Shown here in pieces: positions 1 through 10,865 of a stretch of 53,635 bases of DNA. The notes under the pieces are model-generated. The model worked only from the letters and a program-made list of their open reading frames with translations, had not been told where the DNA came from and ran no database searches. This DNA comes from Chara braunii (Eukaryota; Streptophyta; Charophyceae; Charales; Characeae): assembly GCA_003427395.1 (NCBI GenBank), contig BFEA01000904.1, positions 6,332 through 59,966 of the forward strand, in the 5' to 3' direction. The translations under genes were made by a program, and so were the position numbers. Numbering within the stretch: the first letter of the stretch is position 1; every line of letters begins with the position of its first letter.

Positions 1-107
1 AGGTTCTTAGTCTCATTTTCATGGAATTTTCTGATGACTTTTCTGAATGTGCTCGTTATGGGACGCTGGGCCCAGTTCCCAGTTTGTGCCAATTCGTGAG
101 GATATGG
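1..107 (+). repeat. LINE-type 3' tail fragment
   Basis: Positions 1-107 match 20011-20117 with few changes. The segment contains the family stem-loop at 60-83 (CTGGG paired with CCCAG around a CCCAGTT-like loop). No coding part of the element is present. The match ends exactly where the adaptor at 108 begins, so the downstream neighbour is probably not the true genomic neighbour. Confidence 0.7.
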
Positions 108-145
108 CTGTCTCTTATACACATCTAGATGTGTATAAGAGACAG
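108..145. other. Nextera mate-pair junction adaptor (assembly artefact)
   Basis: A perfect 38-bp palindrome made of CTGTCTCTTATACACATCT followed by its reverse complement. This is the transposase mosaic end in the head-to-head form used as a mate-pair circularisation adaptor, so it is synthetic and not genomic. Sequence to its left and right may come from places kilobases apart. A second, truncated copy is at 26413-26444. Confidence 0.97.
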
Positions 146-865
146 GGGTAGCCCTGCAGCGGGGGTCCGGGGGTGAAATAACTACCCCGGCTTGGGACCC
201 GGGGATCCCCACGTGACAACCCTATCATTAACCATTAGTGAGAAGAACAACGGTAACGGCCGCGACAACCGCTATCCTTTCCACCGTCGACAGCTTCGCA
301 CGCTCGTCATCGCCGACATTCCCCATCGCCACACAGGGTGTAAAAGACATCGCCTTCACCTCGGGCAACAAACTTCGGCGACACAACAACACGTGACCAA
401 AACGAGACTCGTGACGACCACGGGGTTGGCACGGCGAAGGACGCTGTGACTGCTCACAGGATGCTATCTGCTTATCCGCGCGCAGTAATGTGAGGATGAC
501 CTCACTGATGTCGTCGTTTTCACTGTTCCCCTCTTAACGGTGATCATCGAACTGTTGTCCACGCGTCGACCCTGCCACCGCGCAGTCGAAGGATGTGCTT
601 CCCCGTTGGCATCGTCCACCACTCGCTGCAACCCCCAACTGATATGCCTGCGCCACGCCGGCCTCTTTCGAAATGCAAATTTCGAAAAGTGAGACCCGCG
701 CACTCGTGTTCCTTTTTTTTCGTCCCCGCCGCCGAATTTTGAATTTTCCAGCCGCCCGAAGGCTGGCCACTCCAGACCACCCGGACATCAAATCGTGGAC
801 CACCGCCCGACCCGCGGTCACGTATTTTATTTTGGACATCCCCGCGGCCCATCCTCGGAGCATAG
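146..865. other. Unassigned GC-richer stretch
   Basis: No recognisable gene. The overlapping open frames here on both strands are mutually exclusive and have no familiar motif. It lies between the adaptor at 108-145 and the point at about 866 where LINE A homology stops, so it may be unrelated DNA joined by misassembly or the real 3' breakpoint flank of LINE A. Confidence 0.5.
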
Positions 866-1150
866 CAATTTTGATGCATTTTGATGTAGAAGAGGCTAGT
901 TGTCCATTCGGATCTTGAGGGTGAGCTAGACCTTCAATGATTGTTCTCCATACCTTCTTCAGTCGAGCTCTAGCCATTACAAAGAACCTAGCATCCATAC
1001 CTCCTTCAGTATGTAATAGACGAATCTTTCCTCTAATCCTCACACCTTGTCAGCGATATTCCATCAGAGAAAGTAGACGATCTTCGAAATCCTTAAGTTC
1101 CCGAGCCATAGGTTCATTATTTTCAACATTGGGATGGTCTTCTTCCAGTG
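866..1150 (-). pseudogene. LINE A ORF2 linker between endonuclease and RT (fragment)
   Basis: The minus-strand frame contains GGMDARFFVMARARLKK followed by a short tail ending near CIKIAM. The same segment occurs in LINE C/D at 17749-18006 as GAMDSHFFSFVRTRIQR. In plant LINEs this is the connector between the APE endonuclease and the RT fingers (GxxDSKFF-like). At least one in-frame stop and a frameshift separate it from the endonuclease upstream. Similarity is lost just after the IKIAM residues, which marks the broken 3' edge of LINE A. Confidence 0.7.
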
Positions 1151-1449
1151 ACTGAATTTGTTAAATGCGCTGAAATATTCTACTTTCATTACATTGTCTA
1201 TCAACTGCAAGTATTTTTGGAATATTCATTGCATTTACGCCCTAAAAAATCTAGACCGTTGTTGAACCATGTAATGTTATCATGTATGATTTCCTTTTGA
1301 TCTTGCTGCTAGGTCCAGACATATTTTAGGTAGGACCTGAACCTTTCTATTTTTACAAGGGATGTGTTGAGTTTGTAGTATCCTCTTCCTTGGTCTGATT
1401 TTTTGGAGAAGGAGAGGCTGACTACACACATGGCATGATCAAGCCCTGC

Positions 1450-2175
1450 AAGAGGGCTCTTATTTATGCTATTTGAAGAGAGCCCTGTAGTTCTTCCGAA
1501 AGAAGAATTAGTTCTATACGAGATTTGGTAGCCGTCGCGGAATGACTCTTCCTAAGGCATGTAAATGTACGAAGGGTAGGATTCAACTTTCTATAGGAGT
1601 TAAAGAGATGGAAAGATTGGGTGAGATTGCTAATCAAAACTTCAATTGCCTCTACATAGGCCGGGTATGGGTCAGGAATGCGCCACCAGTCAAGGTTGAG
1701 ATCCGGCGCAACATTAAAATCACCAACAATAATCATCGGGATACCCACAAGCAGTTTAGGGATGAGAGATTCAAAAAAATATTGACGATTAGTCACTTCA
1801 TTATGACCATAAACACAAAGGGCAATGACAATCTCTAATTCAAACATTGCCAGAATGTAAGCCCATCTCCCTTCTTCCTTGTCCACCTCCTAATAAACAG
1901 GTTCTGCCTTGGAGCCTGGCGGAATCCATATAGCCACTCTTGCACTCCCTGGGCGAGGTTCGTCGGCACTGAAGGATGTGTGGGGCCATATCTGTTTATG
2001 GCAGTGATTGTGTGATTCAGTATCAATGAGGTGAGTTTCTTTGATACATATAATGTCAGGTCATTCTCTCCCTCCTATTCCTCTTAATTGATCATAAATA
2101 GCTTGTTTCTTTTCAAATTTGGCTAATGCAAGACCATTGACATTTAACGATCTCAAGTCCAGATTTGTTTATAAC
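1450..2175 (-). pseudogene. LINE A ORF2 APE-type endonuclease (degenerate)
   Basis: Translating the minus strand from about 2170 gives the endonuclease motifs in the usual order: SLNVNGLALAKFE (N-terminal motif), IKETHL (catalytic glutamate motif, QETHL in most families), GDFNVAPD (the GDFN metal and active-site motif), and SRIELILLSEEL (SRIDYIL-type motif). Such endonucleases nick target DNA to prime reverse transcription. A TGA stop lies just before the IKETHL segment and further stops precede the 140-residue open stretch at 1464-1886, so it cannot be expressed as one protein. LINE C/D carries the same domain, split by an insertion. Confidence 0.85.
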
Positions 2176-2298
2176 AGATTTTCAGTTTTTATCCTTGTTG
2201 TACAGGCCATCAATTGCCTGTAACCTACCCGCCATAAAAAATGTCATCCTTAATTCAAAACACAATGTTTACTAGAATTACTGGGGAAAAAAAAGGAT

Positions 2299-3683
2299 TC
2301 AGCAGTTCTGCCAACGGCCCAGATCCAGCAGACCACCGGATGCTAGACTGCGATGACCTAGAAGACGAACTAGGAGTGTACTGACATCAGTTTCAGACCA
2401 TAAACAACTCGCTTCAACCTTCATGAGCTGAAGTTCATTTAGAAGGCCTTGATTGAACCATCTGATCTCGACCTGTTTACATACATCAAATTTCAGGTAC
2501 ACATCCCATTCTGCTAATTTTTTATCCCCATCAGTTAAATTAGAAGAGCCGCACTGGGGGAGGTTATCTGTGATGTAACTGTTTATTTCATATTGGATTA
2601 GCAGATCTCTTGCAACTGCCCATTCTTCGTGGTTAGCGAGAGGGGCGGGAAGGAGGTGCCTAAGACTGTAACCTCTCCATAAACTGAATTCTTTGGAATG
2701 GATAAACCTACTTCCCACACTCCTTCCTTACATCTGACTGGTAGAAAAACTATACCCACATTTACCATGGATAAGTAATCTTGACCTTTCGTCAATCGGT
2801 GTTTCTGTTTCTGTCTCTTCATTATGAGCTCTGAGTCTAAGGTTGATACCGAAGTTTGGGACAGTACCAGAGATCTTTCCATATTTTCTTCCTTTGAGTT
2901 TACTTCCTCTGAGGAGCAGATGGGAAGGTCCTCTGTCAGATCAACTATCTGGGATGAGTGGTTCTCCTTCTGAGGTTTGTCAATCTGAGGAGGACTTAGT
3001 ACTATGATAGTAGTCTGAGAGTTGGTACTCTGATCTCCGTTGTGGGAGGTGGTGACATGTTTTGCAGTCTGAGAAGCCCAGGCCTCAGTCAAATCGTTTG
3101 GGCCACTGATAGCAACACTACTACTCGATACAACAGATTGACCAATCTGAGTGACTTCGGACCTAGGGTCCCATTCAATCAAACCCTGACTATGTTTACA
3201 GGGGATAATGAATTTTACAATAAAAATTTGTAAGTATTTTTTTCCCCCTGTGATCCCTGAAATGATTAATTGAAAATTGAATTGGTCCTTATTCTCTGGA
3301 GAATTTAAAGGAGCCTGGATCTGGCGAAGGTCACCCTCCTGATCCTTTTGCTGCTGGATTTGTACCTCCTTGTGTATGCAAGAACCATGATTTTGGTCGG
3401 AGTCTGGATCCGAGGATGAAGATAACTCAGACTGATCATCTATCACCACTCTAGCATCACTATCCGGTGCTGCAGACTTCTGGTTACTGGTTGATACTTC
3501 CTGGTGCTTACTATGAATACTCTGGGCCTGCGAGTGGTCTTGCAATACAATCCTCCCATTATCGACATTTTCCTGTTGTTCTTTTTCCATCTCATTTTCC
3601 ATGAGCACCAGGGATTGGACATTATTCCGGGAGCCCATCAATAAGTTACTTTCTTGAATACTCTTATAATCGAATCTTGCCAA
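2299..3683 (-). pseudogene. LINE A ORF1 C-terminal region
   Basis: Two overlapping minus-strand frames (3683-2598 and 2718-2299) make up a Ser/Gln/Asp-rich, low-complexity segment followed by a conserved patch with FLPVRCKEGVWEVGLS. The matching patch in LINE C/D is LLPIRRKAGKWELGLS (22886-23347), also between the zinc knuckle and the endonuclease. After a frame change, YVRFEES-type sequence of C/D corresponds to WDVYLKFD here. I know of no named domain for this part. It is probably the C-terminal half of the ORF1 (gag-like, RNA-binding) protein, or a small middle frame. The frameshift at about 2600-2720 breaks it. Confidence 0.6.
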
Positions 3684-3715
3684 AACAATAGATAGTAGCT
3701 TAGCACATATATCAT

Positions 3716-4747
3716 TCAGGGCTGGATGACTTCAATATCCATTAGCACATTACCAAAAACAACGCTAAGAGGGTCGATTTTCACGGGGGCAGTACCATAC
3801 TCATATTCTGCAGGATCATTAACCTGTTCTCCTTGTCCAGTTTCCTTCTTCCTAATTGCATCTTCCACGGTGACATTTTTCTGAGTTGTTCCTTTCTTTT
3901 TCACTTCCTTCCTTTCAGTAGTATCTTTTTGAGTGTAATCATCTCCTCTTGGACCCAGCGACTGATCCAAACCATTGCAAGAGGTGGAGGCCTGGTCCTT
4001 CGGCCTCAAAATCTTTCCATTCCACCTTGACCTCCTGCCTGACGTCAAATCCATATTCTCCCTTCCTGTATCCTTTGAATCATGTGAAGTTTTTTTTTTT
4101 GACCAGGTGGCATGTGATTTCGAGGATGTGCCTTTGGGGTCAGCTGGGGCAGCCTTCTCAGTTTGTTCAGGTTGGGGGGGCACTGGGGGAGGGAGCCAAT
4201 CCTGCTGGGGCCGGGAAGATTTGTTAAAATCACTCCGCCCTTCCCACATCCATTCTGTCGGTTGGCCTGCCTGGTTAATATCTGCATGGAAGACGCACCC
4301 TTCGTGTCCCGGTACCGCTGGGACACACTTGTTAGGTCTTTTTGGGTCTCGCTTAAGGCGCCGATCAGGGGGAACCGCATGTTGGGGGTGGAGGGAGCAT
4401 GCAAAGTCCGTATGGAGATGACCATACGATTTGCACTTAAAACACCACGGCCTAAATTTACGGGTCGTATGGATCTGATACACCCTCCCGCCCATCTTGA
4501 AGGGAATAATATCGTCAATTGAAAAAAGTTGTTCTTTAGGGAGATCCAATGCTAGCATTAAATAGTCATCCCTCTTCGCAACATAAGAGAGTAATGGATT
4601 GATGAAGTCCACAATCTTGTATTGTTGACAAAAATCATGAATGAATGTCGCTTGAATTTCTATTGAAATATGTCTAAATTTCACCGAATAGAATCCCTTA
4701 TCATCTGCTTTTTTTTTTCCTCCGGTCCGACTTTCCTTGGCAGCCAA
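3716..4747 (-). pseudogene. LINE A ORF1, gag-like protein with CCHC-type zinc knuckle
   Basis: A 343-residue open stretch. Residues about 20-100 (SVKFRHISIEIQATFIHDF... DDIIPFKMGGRVYQIHTT) form a conserved N-terminal domain also seen in LINE C/D at 24241-24801. It is followed by RPWCFKCKSYGHLHTDFAC, a zinc knuckle with spacing CX2CX6HX4C, or CX2CX4H if the first histidine is the ligand. The rest is Lys/Gly/Pro-rich and charged. ORF1 proteins of this type bind element RNA. Upstream, in broken frames to about 5100, further matches to C/D are visible (QRDIVYTKHAS, IQPVTLTVFTILSMFDKDK), so the true start lay upstream and the methionine at 4747 is only the first after a stop. Decayed but still well recognisable. 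Confidence 0.75.
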
Positions 4748-5100
4748 GGATAAATTCAGACTTCATAACGATCCCAAAACATATTCTTCCACGAATCGAT
4801 TCTCACTTTATCCTTATCAAACATACTAAGAATAGTGAAAACTGTGAGAGTGACCGGTTGAATTAAGAAAAATTCATCCACCCCTTGTGGTCCATCTCTC
4901 AACGACTCCAATTTCTTGCAAATAAATTTAATTTTGTCATTGACGGATCTGTAAGTTGCATCATCGTAAAATATTCAGTTGCTGGCATGCTTAGTATAAA
5001 CTATATCACGTTGTGCCAGTTTGTCAAGTGGATAGGATTTCATCAGAGTTTTCCTTCCACCTTGATATATTACCAGTTGTTCTAACGGTAGGAGAAAAAA
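4748..5100 (-). pseudogene. LINE A ORF1 N-terminal part (frameshifted)
   Basis: Minus-strand translation gives QRDIVYTKHAS, then FYDDATYRSVNDK, then QPVTLTVFTILSMFDKDK and DSWKNMFW. The same order is in LINE C/D at 24802-25218 (ERDIIYTHHAS, FYDDVAYKSANDK, QPISSTVFTIIRMFDSDK, DSWRSTPC). Stops (for example after DRYEV) separate it from the zinc-knuckle part. It has no named domain I can assign. Conservation across two diverged copies suggests a real folded N-terminal domain of the ORF1 protein. Confidence 0.65.
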
Positions 5101-5325
5101 CAAGAGAAGATACGCTCTCGCAGAGGACAGATTCCGTAGCGGTACTTTCAGCTTATCATCATGAGATCCTAAGGGATCGATTGAGGGATGATGGATGTCT
5201 AACGTCCTGCTTTGGAAGGATTATCTCACCTTCTGAGCCCACGAGGGTTGGTGGACTTCTTTGAAGGCAAAATCTTGATTATTTTGATTATTTAGTATTA
5301 ATGAGGAATGGGTCTTATCATGGGT

Positions 5326-5832
5326 CTACTCCTGCATTCGTTCATCCTCTGTAAGGATCTCATGAGCCCGCTCCTGCATTCGTTCATCCTTCGTAAGAAT
5401 GTCATTCTCATCCCCTCCTACCTCAGATGAGTCATCCTCGTCCCCTCCTACCTCAGACGAGTCATCCTCGTCCTGCATGCACAGATCGTTAATTATACAC
5501 TTCGTTGCAGATGTGTCATCGCTGGAATGAATACCAGCAGGGGGTTCGGTCTCTGTCTTTGACGAGATGTGATTTTGTAAGGCAGGGAATTTTTTCGTGT
5601 TCATAATAGACAAATGTTTTGACAACTTCTGATCATTGCCCTCTCCTCCTGTTGGATCCATAGAGGTCGATGTTTTGGCCTGATGTGGAATGCAAACTCT
5701 GCATGTCCATGCTTGTTTTCTTGAACCACCCCCCGAAGAACGATTGGTGATAGTCGTTACACGACGAGCATATGGAGTTGGGCCTATCTGCTTCATCATT
5801 ACATGCCTCATAGTTCCTTGATAAGAAAACAA
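5326..5832 (-). CDS. Hypothetical acidic ORF with internal tandem repeats
   Basis: A 168-residue open stretch with no family I recognise. Its C-terminal third is made of tandem repeats: DEDDSSEVGG occurs twice (30-bp unit), and an ERMQE-containing unit recurs with the sequence between them (42-bp unit). These are visible in the DNA as repeated TCAGAYGAGTCATCCTCGTC and CTCCTGCATTCGTTCATCCT. It lies directly upstream (5') of LINE A on the same strand and may be part of that element's 5' region, but LINE C/D has nothing similar at the matching place. Repeat expansion could equally keep a non-coding frame open. No start context supports translation. Confidence 0.25.
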   Translation of the reverse strand: MFSYQGTMRHVMMKQIGPTPYARRVTTITNRSSGGGSRKQAWTCRVCIPHQAKTSTSMDPTGGEGNDQKLSKHLSIMNTKKFPALQNHISSKTETEPPAGIHSSDDTSATKCIINDLCMQDEDDSSEVGGDEDDSSEVGGDENDILTKDERMQERAHEILTEDERMQE

Positions 5833-5869
5833 AGACCCAGGAATTTCGCACGTTTGAACCTCAAATTCA

Positions 5870-7530
5870 TTGTTAAAAAAACCGAAGATAGGCGAGATTG
5901 AGACGAGAATTAGGAAGACTGAGGGGCAACGTCGACACGCCTTCCTAACTTAGACACTAAATTTACAGAAGTAGTTCTTAGACTTTTTGCTTCCTACTCA
6001 CAGCTGTGACAAAACTAACTGAGCGCTGCCATTTACTATGCGAGCTGAAAGTGAGATTGACCAACTTTCTACATGAGACAACAAACGAATTTTGCGTTCC
6101 CACACCCAATTTCTACGGCCCCCCTTCCTCCTTGGTTAATCTCTAGTATGACTTTTGAGAGGGAGGGAAGGGATGAAAAACTAATTATTCACTATGATTA
6201 AGGTGCACGTCATGCTCCCCACGAATAGATTGGAGCTTTTGTCCCCCCCCACAAAAAAAAACAGAAAAAAAAACAAGAAAAAGGTGAAGGTAAATTCAAT
6301 GTCACTTTCTTTTGTTGATTCCTTCTTATTGGCTTGGTGCTCAAATACAGAGCAGGGGCACAAGGTCGGGCGAGGGAGGACGTTGTGGCGAAAGGAGAGA
6401 GGAACGTACCAGAAGAACGATGCCCCCAGTGTTCAGAAACTCTTTTATATGTCTTCAAGTAGAATTCTTACCCATCAGATGACCATTCCACCACCCTCTT
6501 GTCTCTCACAATCCAGACTATTGATGCCTTTAGCCTACAGGTCTTCTTGTTCCTGAGCCTTTAGACAGCGTTGACTTGTCAGATGATCTCTCTATTTCCA
6601 CACCTGTTGCGCACCCTTCTGCATTCCCCGCGTCTAAAAAAACTAACTCTTATGATTGGGAAACGCCACAACCTCTATGCGGGGTAAACAGAAAGGAACT
6701 TTCTCCTTCGGACAAAGCTACCTATAATTAACATGAGTACTCCACCTCTTCGTCTGCTCCCCCAGTCTATCAATGCCCTTCGTCTACAATTCTCTTTTAG
6801 CCCTGACCTGTCTTCTGATCACTCTACCCCTTCGCATGCTACTCACCCCTCTGCATTCACTGTGATTGATAACCTTCGCCCCACTTTACTTGGCTCAACC
6901 CCCATACAGATTAAGCAATAAGGGACTCAATCCTTCAGACATTCGTACCTATTACACGACAGCAAGCAGTGGGGGGTTATCAAAAGTATATGAGCGATAG
7001 CCGTAGACCAAAAGATTCCTGGTTGATGTCTTGCTGACTTTAATCGTTGACTTCAGAGTTCTGTGAATTTGGCTCACAGATGCGCCAAAGGAGACTTTTA
7101 GTGGCAGCAAAATACACACACTTTCCTTATATCGAGGCTTTCTCCGCCTACTCCATCAATGGTGAACTCCGTCCACATTGCGAGGCCTTCTACCATATAC
7201 TAGATATGCTGGCAATGGAGAAAAATGTGGAATCCAGGGGGAGATATGTTCCCACACTGACCCAAAACCTCCAAGGATCTGACGTGGCTCCCCGTCAGCC
7301 TGTGACGTGGACACACTCAAGTGCCTCAGCTTCTGTGCGTGTGCATTAGGCGCTACCCCTTATCCTCTCAAAATAACAGATGGCAAAGCAACCCAGGCCT
7401 TCATGTAACGATTATCCTTTCTCTCCTATTCCCTTTAAATTTCTCTCCCATTCTTTCTCTCCCCTCCCCCATGCAGTGTGACCTTCAGAGCTCACTTGGT
7501 GGCCCATTTTCCGACTTACCTTCCAATATA
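5870..7530. other. Unassigned stretch with a diverged duplication
   Basis: No gene recognised. Two diverged copies of a pyrimidine-rich segment lie in tandem, about 6485-6630 and 6738-6870. Both run from CCACC-CTC through CTATTGATGCC / CTATCAATGCCC to CCCTTCTGCATTC / CCCCTCTGCATTC. Short A-rich and C-rich runs are at 6241-6280. The remaining open frames are short and unrelated to anything I know. Confidence 0.4.
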
Positions 7531-7652
7531 GGGCCTCGCTCCACTACTCAGGACATGCACAAAAGACACAAAAAATGGACATGCATGTTCCCATATTCTA
7601 GCGGAAGATTCATTCTCATTTTTCATATTTCGTGAGTAGTGGAGCAAGGCCC
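7531..7652. repeat. Foldback element with 20-bp inverted repeats
   Basis: GGGCCTCGCTCCACTACTCA at 7531-7550 is matched by the reverse complement of 7633-7652 with one mismatch. The 82-bp interior contains a second small inverted match (GACATGCAC ... GACATGCATG). The size and structure fit a MITE or other foldback. I see no convincing target-site duplication, so mobility is inference. Confidence 0.5.
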
Positions 7653-8109
7653 AAAATGGCGATGTTTTCATGTGGGTAGATTAATCCCAGCCTAGATGTC
7701 ACCTTAATCTTCAAGGGGGGTTGGCCTTATGTGTCTTTTGCTATTTGACCCTCCTCACCACAACTTTCACGGGCGGCTTTTCTTCTCTCTTCTCCAAAGT
7801 GAAAGGAGAGAACTTGACCAACAGTGCCCAACACTAGCCCAATAATTGCAAATGGGGTTTAGGCAGCCTTTGCCCACGTCCCAAACCCAAAATGGCAAGA
7901 TCTGATTCCCCCGAACACAACACACCCCCACGTAACCTACCCGACCTGAAAGCTAGCTTGTATACATTGGGGCTCGTTAGACACTTCTCGGGGCGTCCTC
8001 CGGGCCTGAGGAGTTTTCCTTTAGGTCGTTTGAGGAATTTCCCGCCTTCGTTGCACTCGTCCTCAGGACGATCGCAAGTTGGCTAGTGAACAAATCAGAA
8101 GATAACCCC
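7653..8109. other. Unassigned stretch
   Basis: Nothing recognisable. It holds only short open frames, and LINE B homology begins just after it. Confidence 0.4.
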
Positions 8110-8137
8110 CCCCACTTCAGAATAAGTTGATCCACTC

Positions 8138-9800
8138 ATGTGGCTGAAAATTAGATCTTGGCCACTTCTAAAGAAATCCTCATCAGCGATCCTTATTCCT
8201 TATCCTTCAGATCGCCAAACAGCTAGGGCAGATTTAGTAAAGGACTCCTTCTGGATTGATCTATTGAAAATATGGAGAAAACTTCCTCTCCTAGATAAAA
8301 TGTTACTAGAAAGATGGGAAGAGGTATGTCAACAACCACTATTTAACAACACTTTGATCAGGGACTCTCAAGGTTGCACCCTTGATTGTGCCTTGGAAAA
8401 GGGGGATAAAAAAATGACTTACTCGTATAAAGGATATATGGAGCATTGCTAGCAAGGACTGGATTAGTCCACAAATTCTCCACGATAGATTAAGATATTG
8501 CCACTTTCCAGTAGAAGCCATGAAAAAGATAATTGATCTAATACCTTTGGATTGGGTCAGAACACTTGAGAAAGGGTCTTCCCTGTCCCCAAATGACTGA
8601 GTTTCTATTACGTTTTACCCAGGGCTAGTGGGGAACATATTGGAAGTCAATACTTCAGGAGATATTATGATGATGTTATTCGAGGTGGGGGAGGATGGGT
8701 TTCTCACACCAAGGCCTCAACAGCAGACAGGGTGGTTTAAGAAGGATACTCAGTTCCGAATCAGGGTGCTTTTAGTCAACCAAAAATTGTTGGCCTATAA
8801 GCCGGACACCCCCATCTCTCATCTCCCCCTTGATCCAATCTGCTGGTTCTGGTCTTCGCACAAATTATCAGGACCAACCCATACCAGGACACTTCACACT
8901 CTATCTGTTAAATCCATCTATAGGATGCTTAGGCCTAAGGTGCATCTTAAGGATATAGTTCAGAATCGTTGGATGAGTCATTTAAGGGTAGGAAAGGAAG
9001 AACTACGCTCAGTTAAGTGGTTTCAGTTCGCTAAAACAAGGTCTGCCAAAATTGTTTCTCGTCAATGACAAATTACTCATCGCTGTCTACCCATTAATGA
9101 CTGGATTATTGATAAAACTTCACTAGAATAGAAAGGAAGAACATTCCTCTGGTGTAAGTTTTGCACATCTGCCTTTCCTTCCAAACTTATTCCAGAAACC
9201 TTAGAACACATCTTCTTGCAATGCCCAGGCTCGGTATGACTATGGCGTTGGTGAGAGAGGATTTAGAATCATCTCGGAACATCCCTCCCTTGGCCATGGA
9301 ATTGGAAAGCTCTATTGCTTGAAACATGGAAGCTGCCACAAGCGGATACCTTCACACTTAATTTATTTAAGATTGGCAGGAGAGCGGTTATCTGGGCACT
9401 ATGGGTTTGCAGGTGCACCTATGAGATGGAAGGTGCTCAGCTTGATGACCCTGAATTTACTGACACCATCAAACAGCAAATCCAGGTTGAAATCACAACT
9501 AGATGGGAAACCCTGAAGGAAAAACTTCAATTTTTTCCTTGAAAAAAGACATCAAAAAACACATCCAAACATTCAATCAAGACTGGCTTGGTGGGGAACA
9601 AGGAGGGAGGGTGGGGCGGGTGGAATGGGAAAGAAGGCAGAAAAATATTCCAGGAAAAGTCTCAAGGAATTATCGATTAACCTTTAATGATTGGAGTAAT
9701 ATTAATCCCAGCATTCCAATGAGTCCACCTTCAGATTTCTCAGATCCCTTTCCCCCCATCAGGTCTGCCATTGGTTCCAAGTTCATGGTATGCGCTAGAT
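8138..9800 (+). pseudogene. LINE B ORF2 C-terminal half (zinc-binding RT-associated domain)
   Basis: Broken frames carry, in order: the post-RT segment (IWRKLPLLDKMLLERWEEV, very like WRKLPPPDRQTPERWEEI in LINE G); a middle domain (8628-9068); the zf-RVT domain with HRCLPINDWI and CKFC...EHIFLQC (spacing CX2CX14HX4C, about 9155-9225); the RRAVIWALW segment; and the C-terminal DWSNINPSIPM...DFSDPFPP domain near 9690-9760. Stops interrupt the domain at 9066-9068, 9129-9131 and 9237-9239, and a frameshift follows 9541. The zf-RVT domain is typical of plant L1-type LINEs and is thought to help nucleic-acid binding. Confidence 0.85.
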
Positions 9801-10205
9801 GACGTTTGAAATCCTGCATTGTTCCTTCATCCTCTCTGATCATGATCTGTGTCAGCTTCTTGATATAGTAGGATGGAATGTTGGATTATTTGCAAATCTG
9901 GTGCCTGGACAAGGCAGCGAGGCACACGATCCTAGCGTGCTTGGTGAGTATGAATTTCCATACTATAGTAAGAATACAGTTCAGAAAGATGTTGGGCCCG
10001 GTTCCCCAGAAAGATGTTGGGCCCGGTTCCCAGCAGGGAGAGGCTATAAAGATTGGAAGTGCTAGGTGGACACGCATATCTGGTGCCCGTTCAGGGTGAA
10101 GAGGCGCAGGAGCCAAATCCTCTTATCTTTTCCTATTCCTATTTCTATGCTCACATCTGATCAGAAGGGACGCTGGGCCCCGTTCCCAGCACGAGCTGCT
10201 CCTTG

Positions 10206-10430
10206 NNNNNNNNNNNNNNNNNNNNNNNNNNNNNNNNNNNNNNNNNNNNNNNNNNNNNNNNNNNNNNNNNNNNNNNNNNNNNNNNNNNNNNNNNNNNNNN
10301 NNNNNNNNNNNNNNNNNNNNNNNNNNNNNNNNNNNNNNNNNNNNNNNNNNNNNNNNNNNNNNNNNNNNNNNNNNNNNNNNNNNNNNNNNNNNNNNNNNNN
10401 NNNNNNNNNNNNNNNNNNNNNNNNNNNNNN
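10206..10430. other. Assembly gap (225 N)
   Basis: A run of N just after the LINE B 3' tail and just before an A run. It probably hides the end of the tail and its poly(A). Open frames crossing it are meaningless. Confidence 0.99.
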
Positions 10431-10440
10431 AAAAAAAAAA

Positions 10441-10704
10441 GGACAACTGTTACCTGAGTCCGATACATCTTGATGCCAAAATCAACAGTCCAGATGATCG
10501 GCAAGCCTAATCCAAGGGCTCAAGCTTATCCGAGATAAAATTTACACTGAAGGAGAAAAAAAGGAGGAGGAGGAGGCAGTATCGTCGGAGATCCGGACCT
10601 GACATTGATCTCGATTCTCGACTCAAGACACCAAGCTTCACGGTGTCTTTAGCCCCGACCAATGCCAGGTTTGGGTCCCTAGATCTGAGCTAACTACTCA
10701 TCGG

Positions 10705-10737
<33 letters not shown>

Positions 10738-10865
10738 GAACAGGCCCAATTTGAAATTTCAGAAGTTACTGCGGTGCATTTTGCCTTCCTGGACCAACAG
10801 TAAGTTTCGAAGGTGAAACTGACCTGCAATGCAGGGTAGAGGCAGAGGAAAAAGCCTGTTGTTTT
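10441..10865. other. Unassigned stretch with a T tract
   Basis: No gene seen. Contains (GGA)-rich sequence at 10560-10575 and a T tract at about 10708-10732. The T tract may be the poly(A) of an unrecognised minus-strand retroposon. Confidence 0.4.

Larger units (their letters stand above)
866..5100 (-). mobile_element. LINE A, broken non-LTR retrotransposon
   Basis: Reading on the minus strand from about 5100 to 866, the order is ORF1 N-terminal part, ORF1 zinc knuckle, ORF1 C-terminal part, APE endonuclease, and the linker before the RT. Each piece aligns by eye to the matching piece of LINE C/D (13978-25423). The RT, zinc-binding domain and 3' tail are absent. Homology stops at about 866, in the linker, next to unrelated sequence. 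Since 3' ends are normally kept in LINEs, loss of the 3' half points to later rearrangement or misassembly near the adaptor at 108-145. Stops and frameshifts in all parts make it a pseudo-element. Confidence 0.85.
8110..10440 (+). mobile_element. LINE B, 5'-truncated copy
   Basis: It starts in the region after the RT (WLKIRSWPLLKK, like the CVWLEDR segment of LINE G) and runs through the zinc-binding domain, the conserved C-terminal domain and a 3' tail with the family stem-loop at 10167-10190. Two further GTTGGGCCCGGTTCCC copies lie at about 9990-10033. An N gap (10206-10430) and ten A residues follow, consistent with a poly(A) end. 5' truncation and an A-rich 3' end are the usual result of target-primed reverse transcription. 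No duplication can be checked because the gap hides the 3' junction. Confidence 0.85.
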
